From AP-15 sp963755435 (GTDB lineage Bacteria; Pseudomonadota; Alphaproteobacteria; ATCC43930; CGMCC-115725): a DNA stretch of 64,000 bases. The DNA is taken from positions 62,001 to 126,000 of the forward strand of contig CAVWJX010000003.1 of assembly GCA_963755435.1 (NCBI GenBank). Direction: 5' to 3'. The notes under the pieces were generated by a model. That model was not told the origin of the DNA. It made no database searches and was given only the letters and a program-made list of their open reading frames with translations. Positions 7,868 to 14,029 of the stretch are shown in pieces. The translations under genes and the position numbers were made by a program. Numbering within the stretch: the first letter of the stretch is position 1; each line of letters begins with the position of its first letter.

Positions 7868-8638
7868 TTACCAGCTTTTCCAGGGCGCACGACCGCCGGT
7901 CCATAGCTCCTCCAGGTATCGCTTGTCGCGCAGGGTATCCATCGGCTGCCAGAAGCCGTGATGGAAATAGACCGAAAGCTGATTGTCGGCGGCCAGCCGC
8001 TCCATCGGCTCGCGCTCCCACACCGACGCGTCGCCGTCGATGTAGTCGCCGACTTTTGGCGACAGCACAAAGAAGCCGCCATTGATCCAGCCGCCGTCGC
8101 CGACCGGTTTTTCCTGGAACCCGACCACCCGGTCGCCGTCGAATCGCAGCGAGCCGAACCGCCCGGGCGGCTGGGTGGCGGTGACCGTGGCGAGCCGCCC
8201 CTCGCGGCGATGCAGCGCCACCGCCTTGGCAATGTCGACATCGCCGACCCCGTCGCCGTAGGTCAGGCAGAATTCCGGGTCGTTGTCGACATAACGCAGG
8301 ATGCGCTTGATGCGGCCGCCGATCATCGTCCCGTCGCCGGTGTCGATCAGGGTCACCCGCCACGGCTCGACTGAGGCCTGGTGAATATTCATGGAATTGT
8401 CGCGCATATCGATCGTGACGTCAGAATTGTGTAAAAAGTAATTAGCAAACCACTCCTTGATGATATAGCCTTTATAACCGAGGCAGATAATAAAGTCTTC
8501 AACTCCATGGGTCGAATATATTTTCATTATATGCCATAAAATCGGCTTGCCGCCAATCTCGACCATCGGTTTCGGCCGATGCTCGGTCTCTTCCGACAAC
8601 CGGGTGCCCAAGCCCCCGGCCAAAATGACAGCTTTCAC
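7868..8638 (-). CDS. rfbF: Glucose-1-phosphate cytidylyltransferase
   Basis: This nucleotidyltransferase makes CDP-glucose from CTP and glucose-1-phosphate, the entry point of CDP-linked deoxy-sugar pathways. It has 256 residues, as usual. The signature LAGGLGTRLSEETEHRPKPM is at residues 6-25, with GGKPILWHIMKIY next. YGDGVGDVDI near residue 127 is the metal/sugar site, and the C-terminus has INGGFFVL and FWQPMDTLRDKRYLE. It is the first biosynthetic gene after the ABC transporter, 155 bases downstream of the ATPase. Codons about 26-85 (roughly 8385-8560) are strikingly AT-rich while both flanks of the same gene are GC-rich, so the gene may be a recombination mosaic. No rfbG is visible in the window. 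Confidence 0.92.
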   Translation of the reverse strand: MKAVILAGGLGTRLSEETEHRPKPMVEIGGKPILWHIMKIYSTHGVEDFIICLGYKGYIIKEWFANYFLHNSDVTIDMRDNSMNIHQASVEPWRVTLIDTGDGTMIGGRIKRILRYVDNDPEFCLTYGDGVGDVDIAKAVALHRREGRLATVTATQPPGRFGSLRFDGDRVVGFQEKPVGDGGWINGGFFVLSPKVGDYIDGDASVWEREPMERLAADNQLSVYFHHGFWQPMDTLRDKRYLEELWTGGRAPWKSW

Positions 8639-8793
8639 GAAAACTCGCCCCCCGGAGCACCACGATCGACGGCGGCGCCGCCGCGCTCTTTATTCGATGG
8701 CAATCCGGTGTTGTCAACTCTGGCCGGCACCCACGGTCTGTCTTTGGCGCTCTTCCCCAACCTCGGCGGATTGCTGCGCGGCCGAGCCAAATT

Positions 8794-9594
8794 CTACACC
8801 GCCGTCGCGATCGAGGTCGCATCGGGCGGTGCGACAACGTCGATCAGCTGGCGGTAGGCGGCGACGACTTCCTTGACCGGGCCGATCGTCACCACCCGCC
8901 CGTGATGCAACAACAGCCCGCGGTTGCACCATTGCTCGACCAGCTCGAGCGAATGCGAGGCGAGCACCAGGATGCTCGAGCGGCGGACGAATTCTTCGAT
9001 GCGCCGCTGCGCCTTGCCGAGGAACTGCGCGTCGCCGGCCGACAGCCACTCGTCCATGATCAGGATGTCGGGCGGCACGCAGGTCGAGATCGAGAAGGCG
9101 AGCCGGATCATCATGCCGGCCGAATAGGTCCGCACCGGCATGTCGAGGTAGTCGCCGAGTTCGGTGAATTCGGCGATCCCAGCGGCGAGCGCTCGCATCT
9201 CGGCCGGATGGATGCCCATATACATGCCGCGCAGGATGATGTTCTCCCACCCGGTGGCGTCGGGGTTTAGACCGACGCTGGTGTCAAGCAGCGATGAGAC
9301 CCGCCCCGAGCAGAAAAAGCGCCCCTGGGTCGGTTCGTAGACCCCGGCCAGCACCTTCAAGAGGGTGGTCTTTCCGGCGCCATTGGCGCCGATCAGCGCC
9401 AGCCGGTCGCCATTGCCGATCTCGAAGCTGACCTCGCTCAAGGCGCGCACATTGATCCGCTCGGCCGCGTCCCGTCCCAGATTGCCGCGGGTCGAGGAGG
9501 CGAGCAGCGCCTTTTTCAAGGACCGGCTGCTGCCCTGGTAGATCGGAAAGTCGAGCGTGACGTCGCGCAGGCGCAGAAACGACACCGAACTCAC
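8794..9594 (-). CDS. ABC transporter ATP-binding protein, polysaccharide export
   Basis: The ATPase subunit that powers export of a surface polysaccharide with the permease encoded just upstream. It has 266 residues. Walker A is GANGAGKT at about 69-76, the signature is TYSAGMMIRLAF, Walker B is DILIMDEWLSAGD, and the H-loop is LASHS. It groups with Wzt/KpsT/TagH-type polysaccharide ATPases but is short. It has no room for the C-terminal carbohydrate-binding domain of O9a-type Wzt, so recognition of a terminal sugar cap is unlikely. The start is GTG at 9594, overlapping the permease stop (GTGA), which implies translational coupling and a fixed subunit ratio. Confidence 0.92.
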   Translation of the reverse strand: MSSVSFLRLRDVTLDFPIYQGSSRSLKKALLASSTRGNLGRDAAERINVRALSEVSFEIGNGDRLALIGANGAGKTTLLKVLAGVYEPTQGRFFCSGRVSSLLDTSVGLNPDATGWENIILRGMYMGIHPAEMRALAAGIAEFTELGDYLDMPVRTYSAGMMIRLAFSISTCVPPDILIMDEWLSAGDAQFLGKAQRRIEEFVRRSSILVLASHSLELVEQWCNRGLLLHHGRVVTIGPVKEVVAAYRQLIDVVAPPDATSIATAV

Positions 9595-10454
9595 ACCCAA
9601 AAGGCGATGCGCGAGCGAAAGCGGGCAAAGAACAGAAACGCCGTCGCACTGGTAAGCAAGGTCAGGCCGATCAGGATGGTCCAGGAATGGGGCGAGGCGG
9701 GCGCCCCGAGGAGCGGGCTGCGCATCACGTCGATCGCGGCGTAAAGCGGGTTCAGCACCAACCATCGGCCATGGGAGCCGAGCGAGCTCGCCGGCCAAAA
9801 GATCGGGGTGACGAAGAACAGCACCTGGACGATGCTGCTGACGATCGGCGGCACGTCGCGAAAGCGCGCGCAAATCATGCCGAGCAGCGTGCTAACCGCC
9901 ACCCCGTTGACCACGATCAGCAAAAGCGCTGGGATCAACACCAGCAACCGCAGCAAGTCGACCCGGTGCGGAAAAATCACCAGCACGACCGGAACGATGA
10001 CGAAATTATGCGCCAAAACCAATAGGTTGCGATAGACTAGGCGATAGGCGTGCAACGAGAACGGCAGTTTCACCTGTTGGATGACGCCCTGCACCGCTTC
10101 GAAGGTGCCGCAGCCTTCGGTGATCATCCCCGAAGTAAACTGCCACAGGATCAACCCGACCGTTAGCATCGGCAGGTAGCTTTCGAGCTCCATATGGAAC
10201 AGCTTGGCGTAAATGAAGCCCATTGCCGCGATCATGATGGCGGTGGTGATGGTCTGCCAGAACGGGCCGAGAATCGACCCGCGATAGCGCAGCCGCATAT
10301 CCTGATGCGCCAGCCGGATCCACAGCCAGTAGCGGCCCAGACCGTCGACGATGTCGTCCGCGGCAGAGCCGAGCCGGGTCGGCAGTTCCGGGAAGTCTAC
10401 GACGCTGCCGGTTTGGGGAACGGAAACCGATGAGAGATCCGTCAAGCCAGCCAC
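9591..10454 (-). CDS. ABC-2 type polysaccharide export permease
   Basis: A 287-residue inner-membrane permease of the ABC-2 family (Wzm/KpsM/TagG type). After a cytoplasmic N-terminus of about 50 residues come RLAHQDMRLRYRGSILGPFW, the usual family start, and about six hydrophobic spans (for example TTAIMIAAMGFIYAKLF, LLRLLVLIPALLLIVVNGVA and ILIGLTLLTSATAFLFFA). VTPIFWPASSLG and LNPLYAAIDVMRSPLLG are family-typical loops. The start is GTG at 10454. It is the first gene of the six-gene minus-strand cluster and shares the upstream region with the divergent radical SAM gene. It moves a finished, lipid-linked glycan across the inner membrane. Confidence 0.92.
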   Translation of the reverse strand: MAGLTDLSSVSVPQTGSVVDFPELPTRLGSAADDIVDGLGRYWLWIRLAHQDMRLRYRGSILGPFWQTITTAIMIAAMGFIYAKLFHMELESYLPMLTVGLILWQFTSGMITEGCGTFEAVQGVIQQVKLPFSLHAYRLVYRNLLVLAHNFVIVPVVLVIFPHRVDLLRLLVLIPALLLIVVNGVAVSTLLGMICARFRDVPPIVSSIVQVLFFVTPIFWPASSLGSHGRWLVLNPLYAAIDVMRSPLLGAPASPHSWTILIGLTLLTSATAFLFFARFRSRIAFWV

Positions 10455-10753
10455 CGATTATCCCGCGTGTCCCGCATAAACCGCCTTTTCGACCGTTCCC
10501 GCGCGTGCTCGCGTCGGCTGCCCATTTCTTTATGCGCCGTCGACGATCCAATGACCGGGCGCGCTATAACATAGTCGCCCCGCCTCGTCCATTGGCCGGG
10601 TGAGGCGGCGCATCGCCGGGAGTTCCGGTATCCAAGGCAGATCGGCACGCTGGCCGCCACCGGCGTCCGCGGCTATCGTTAGCCTTGGCTTGCGGCTTGA
10701 AGCGGCCGATTTCAGGCTCGAATGGCGATGCCGATCACCAGGAAGATTTGCGT
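10455..10753. other. Divergent intergenic region between the polysaccharide cluster and the radical SAM gene
   Basis: About 300 bases between two divergently read genes. Promoters for both directions must lie here, but I cannot call them reliably. A two-part near-repeat, CCAATGACCGGG (about 10549) and CCATTGGCCGGG (about 10590), is visible. Near its right end is the ribosome binding site AGGAAG at 10740-10745 that supports the TTG start of the next gene. No gene is supported here. Confidence 0.4.
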
Positions 10754-11800
10754 TTGACCCGGGTCGAAGACCTCGTCTCCGCTGGCCTCGTGCCGCCGGA
10801 GCGGCTCGGTCGGATTCGGCGGGTGGCCGAAGAGTTCGCCGTCGCCGTGAGCCCGCAGATGGCGGCGCTGATCGAGCCCAGCGAACCGAACGACCCGATC
10901 GCCGCGCAATTCATCCCCGCCGAAGCCGAGCTGGCGGTTGGCGACGAGGAGCTGGCCGACCCGATCGGCGACCAGCGCTGGTCGCCGGTGACCGGCATCG
11001 TCCACCGCCATCCGGACCGGGTGCTGCTGAAGCCGACCCTCCTATGCCCGGTCTACTGCCGCTTCTGTTTTCGCCGCGAGGTAGTCGGCAAGGCACCGGC
11101 GATGCTGGGCCGCGCCGCACTCGACCTCGCCTTTGCCTATGTTCGCGAGCGCCCCCAAATCTGGGAGGTCATCGTCACCGGCGGCGACCCCTTCGTGCTG
11201 GCGAGCCGCCGCATCGCCCTGATCGTACGCGCGCTCGACGAAATCGCCCATCTGGGTGTGATCCGCTTTCACACGCGGGTTCCGGTGGTCGAGCCCGGGT
11301 GGGTCACCCCAGCGCTGGTCGAGGCGCTGGCGGCCGAGAAGGCGGTCTATGTCGTGGTTCATGCCAATCACCCGCGCGAGCTGACCGCGGCCGCGAAGGA
11401 GGCGGTGACGCGGCTGGTCCGCGCTGGCATACCGGTGCTGTCGCAAACGGTCCTGCTGCGCGGCGTCAACGACGACGCGGCGGTGCTCGAAGCCCTCTTC
11501 CGCGGTCTCGTCGCGATGCGGGTCAAGCCCTATTACCTGCACCACCCCGACCTCGCCCGCGGCACCGCCCATTTCCGCACCGGCATCGCCGAGGGCCAGA
11601 GGCTGGTGCGCCGCCTGCGCGCCGCCGCCTCCGGACTGTGCCAGCCGACCTACGTGCTCGATATCCCAGGCGGCTGGGGCAAGGTGCCGCTTGGATCATG
11701 CGCCGCCGCCCCCAACCCGTCCTCCGGCGGCTGGACCATCGAGGACGGCGCCGGCGGTCGCCACACCTATCCACCCGACCCCGAGCTTCCGGACCAATGA
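10754..11800 (+). CDS. KamA/EpmB-type radical SAM lysine 2,3-aminomutase family protein
   Basis: A radical SAM, PLP-dependent aminomutase-family enzyme of about 348 residues. The cluster motif CPVYCRFCFRR, near residue 97, supplies the three cysteines of the 4Fe-4S centre. VTGGDPFVLASRRI, RFHTRVPVVEP, VVHANHPRELT, LLRGVNDD and PYYLHHPDLARGTAHFR are family-typical. The short form without the long KamA C-terminus resembles EpmB, which makes beta-lysine for modifying elongation factor P, but no efp or epmA is in the window. The start is uncertain: TTG at 10754 has AGGAAG eight bases upstream; TTG at 10685 would add 23 poorly convincing residues; GTG at 10790 is also possible. The gene stands alone and ends 10 bases before the convergent xthA. 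Confidence 0.88.
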   Translation: MTRVEDLVSAGLVPPERLGRIRRVAEEFAVAVSPQMAALIEPSEPNDPIAAQFIPAEAELAVGDEELADPIGDQRWSPVTGIVHRHPDRVLLKPTLLCPVYCRFCFRREVVGKAPAMLGRAALDLAFAYVRERPQIWEVIVTGGDPFVLASRRIALIVRALDEIAHLGVIRFHTRVPVVEPGWVTPALVEALAAEKAVYVVVHANHPRELTAAAKEAVTRLVRAGIPVLSQTVLLRGVNDDAAVLEALFRGLVAMRVKPYYLHHPDLARGTAHFRTGIAEGQRLVRRLRAAASGLCQPTYVLDIPGGWGKVPLGSCAAAPNPSSGGWTIEDGAGGRHTYPPDPELPDQ

Positions 11801-11810
11801 GGCTAGCGCA

Positions 11811-12599
11811 CTAGACCGCCAGTTCGCACCAGATCGGGGTGTGGTCCGAGGCGCGCTCCTTGGCGCGCGGCCGCTTGTCGATCTCGCAGGCGGCGACCCG
11901 GTCGGCGGCGTGCGGCGACAGCAGCAGATGGTCGATGCGCAGCCCCTCGTCGCGGTGCCAGCGGCCGGCCTGATAATCCCAGAAGGTATAGCGGTGCGGC
12001 TCGCGGTGAAACACACGATAGGCGTCGGTCAGCCCGAGATGCATCAGCTCGCGGAAGCGTGCGCGCAATTCGAGGCGGCACAGCGCGTCGTCGCGCCAGG
12101 CCACCGGGTCGTACACATCGTCATCGGTCGGGCAGATGTTGTAATCGCCGGCCAAGACGAACGGGATTTCGAGCCGGAGCAGTTCGCTCGCCCGGCTGGC
12201 CAGCTGTTTCATCCAGGCGAGCTTGTAGGTGAATTTGTCGGTCCCGACGGGGTTGCCGTTGGGCAGGTAGATCGAGGCCACGCGGACCGCCGGCGCCGCC
12301 GGTCCAGAGCCGAAAGCCGCCTCGATATAGCGCGCCTGCTCGTCCCCTTCCATGCCGGGGAGCCCGCGGACGATCTCTGCGGCAGGCAGCTTCGACACCA
12401 GCGCCACGCCGTTATAGGAACGCTGGCCAAGGGTCTCGACGCGGTAACCGAGCGCCCGGATCTCCAGCGTTGGGAAGTCCGCTTCGGGGCATTTGGTTTC
12501 CTGCAAGCACAGTACGTCGGGCTGCGCCTCACCGAGAAAGGCGAGCAGATGCGGCAGCCGCGCCTTGACCGAATTGACATTCCAGGTGGCGATTTTCAC
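11811..12599 (-). CDS. xthA: Exodeoxyribonuclease III
   Basis: A 262-residue AP endonuclease/3'-5' exonuclease of the ExoIII family that cuts at abasic sites and cleans 3' ends in base excision repair. Catalytic motifs: IATWNVNSVKARL at residues 3-15 (metal Asn), LCLQETKCPEADFP near residue 30 (catalytic Glu), SIYLPNGNP near 112, LAGDYNICPTDDDVYDP near 150, RIDHLLLS near 225 and the final SDHTPIWCEL with the catalytic Asp-His. ATG at 12599 is directly before the conserved start. It follows erpA on the same strand by 38 bases, an order common in alphaproteobacteria, and is probably co-transcribed with it. Confidence 0.96.
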   Translation of the reverse strand: MKIATWNVNSVKARLPHLLAFLGEAQPDVLCLQETKCPEADFPTLEIRALGYRVETLGQRSYNGVALVSKLPAAEIVRGLPGMEGDEQARYIEAAFGSGPAAPAVRVASIYLPNGNPVGTDKFTYKLAWMKQLASRASELLRLEIPFVLAGDYNICPTDDDVYDPVAWRDDALCRLELRARFRELMHLGLTDAYRVFHREPHRYTFWDYQAGRWHRDEGLRIDHLLLSPHAADRVAACEIDKRPRAKERASDHTPIWCELAV

Positions 12600-12637
12600 C
12601 GGCGGCTAGACGGGAGGGGTTGATAGGCAGGCGACGC

Positions 12638-12997
12638 TCAGCCGATCGAGAACGAATTGCCGCAGCCGCAGGATGATGCCGCATTCGGGTTGCGCACTTG
12701 GAACGAGGCGCCCATCAGATCCTCGACGAAATCGACCTCGGCCCCGCTCAACAGATCGAGCGACACATCGTCGACCACCACGGCGACGCCGCCCTGCTCG
12801 AAGACGACATCGTCGTCATTGCGCTGATCGTCAAACGTAAAGCCGTACTGAAACCCGGAGCAGCCGCCGCCAGAGACCGCGATTCGCAGAAAGGCGTTTT
12901 CCGCCTGCTCCTGCTCGCGCAACAGCGCGATGCGACGGGCGGCGCTTTCGGTTACGATGACCCGCCTCTCTACGACTTCGTCTTCGCTCTCGGACAT
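12638..12997 (-). CDS. erpA: Iron-sulfur cluster insertion protein, A-type carrier
   Basis: A 119-residue A-type carrier (HesB/IscA/ErpA family) that receives Fe-S clusters from the assembly scaffold and passes them to target enzymes. The three ligand cysteines are all present: GGGCSGFQYGF near residue 45 and SCGCGNSF near the C-terminus. The acidic N-terminal extension (SESEDEVVE) and the ending ASSCGCGNSFSIG fit ErpA better than IscA or SufA. Downstream xthA is probably in the same transcript. Fe-S clients in this window include the radical SAM protein and the YdiJ-like dehydrogenase, but no direct link is shown. Confidence 0.92.
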   Translation of the reverse strand: MSESEDEVVERRVIVTESAARRIALLREQEQAENAFLRIAVSGGGCSGFQYGFTFDDQRNDDDVVFEQGGVAVVVDDVSLDLLSGAEVDFVEDLMGASFQVRNPNAASSCGCGNSFSIG

Positions 12998-13117
12998 GTT
13001 CTCGCCGCTCCACGGCTCGTCGGATTGCAGAATCGCCGGCGCTCCCGGTACCGACGCTTCCTATGTAGGCACGCCGAAGGGCGCGGTCAAATCCGCAGCG
13101 AGGTCCGGACCTGCGGT

Positions 13118-13924
13118 TCAGCGATTATTGGCCGGAGCTGGGATCAGGCTGCTGCCGGGGTTGCGCGGGATCGGGGTCCGAGTGTTGGCGGCTTTCGCCG
13201 GGATCGGCGCCGGCAGCATCGTCGTCGTTACCGGCGCCTGATCGATCTGCGCCTTGGAGAGGGCGACCCGGATCGGGCCGTTGTCGCGGCCAAGTTGCGG
13301 TTTGGCGGCATCCCACGCCACCGCGTGATGGGTCGCACCGATGCTGATAAGGCCGCCGGTGTCGATGACCAGTGCCACCAGATGCCCGGTCCCGAAGGTC
13401 AGCACCAAATCCTCGACATGACCGACCGAGTTGCCGTTGGCGCCGACCACCTTCCTGCCCAGGACATCCGTCTTCACATCGTCATAGCCGCCGGTCTTCG
13501 CCGTTTCGGCCAGAGTGCTACCGGCGGCCAGTTGCCGATCGCCGAGCCGGGTCATGAAATGCGGCGTCGGTCGCGGCTCGAACCGCAGGCTGCTCCAGGC
13601 GACGGCGCTGGTGCCGTGATCGAACGATCGACCACCCAGCGGGGCGATGATCGCGAGGGCGACGACGGGGCTGCGCCGATCGATCAAAAGGTCGGTGATC
13701 TTGGCCACATCGGCGCCGCTGGCGTTTTGGATTATCGCGCCGATGGCCTCGGTCGCCTCGATCTGATGGGCGGTCGGGCTGACCGTCGCCCGCTTCGGCG
13801 CCCGGTTGGCGGTGAGGCCGGTATTCATCTGCGGAGCGGCGGTGCCTGGCGCCGCCTCGGCTGCTCCGCCCGCAAGGCCGGCCATGGCGACGACCAACAG
13901 GACAGCGAAGGCATTTTTGATCAT
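13118..13924 (-). CDS. Secreted PRC-barrel domain protein
   Basis: A 268-residue protein with an N-terminal signal peptide (MIKNAFAVLLVVAMAGLAGG, then an Ala-rich cleavage region) and two PRC-barrel-like units. The first has IGAIIQNASGADVAKITDLL (about residues 60-80) and the second VLGRKVVGANGNSVGHVEDL (about 150-170). A Pro/Ala/Thr-rich tail ends the protein. PRC-barrels bind RNA, photosynthetic reaction centres or other partners; periplasmic members have no settled role. The ATG at 13924 is preferred over an upstream one 60 bases earlier because it opens the signal peptide. The gene diverges from the AceE-like gene about 105 bases away. Confidence 0.75.
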   Translation of the reverse strand: MIKNAFAVLLVVAMAGLAGGAAEAAPGTAAPQMNTGLTANRAPKRATVSPTAHQIEATEAIGAIIQNASGADVAKITDLLIDRRSPVVALAIIAPLGGRSFDHGTSAVAWSSLRFEPRPTPHFMTRLGDRQLAAGSTLAETAKTGGYDDVKTDVLGRKVVGANGNSVGHVEDLVLTFGTGHLVALVIDTGGLISIGATHHAVAWDAAKPQLGRDNGPIRVALSKAQIDQAPVTTTMLPAPIPAKAANTRTPIPRNPGSSLIPAPANNR

Positions 13925-14029
13925 TTCGATTCTCGCGATGCTCTGCCGTGCTAACCCCGCGACAGCTGAAAAATTCACCGCCATCGGTTATATCGGGTCA
14001 GCAGCATCGCCGAGCCCGGAGTTTTGCCA

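Noticed and set aside
10754..11800. KamA-like gene as part of a beta-lysine antibiotic cluster
   Set aside because: No peptide synthetase, resistance or transport genes adjoin it; it is flanked by housekeeping and polysaccharide genes.
12698..13954. Plus-strand open frame of 418 codons across erpA and the PRC-barrel gene
   Set aside because: It covers two well-supported genes on the other strand and has no recognisable domain.
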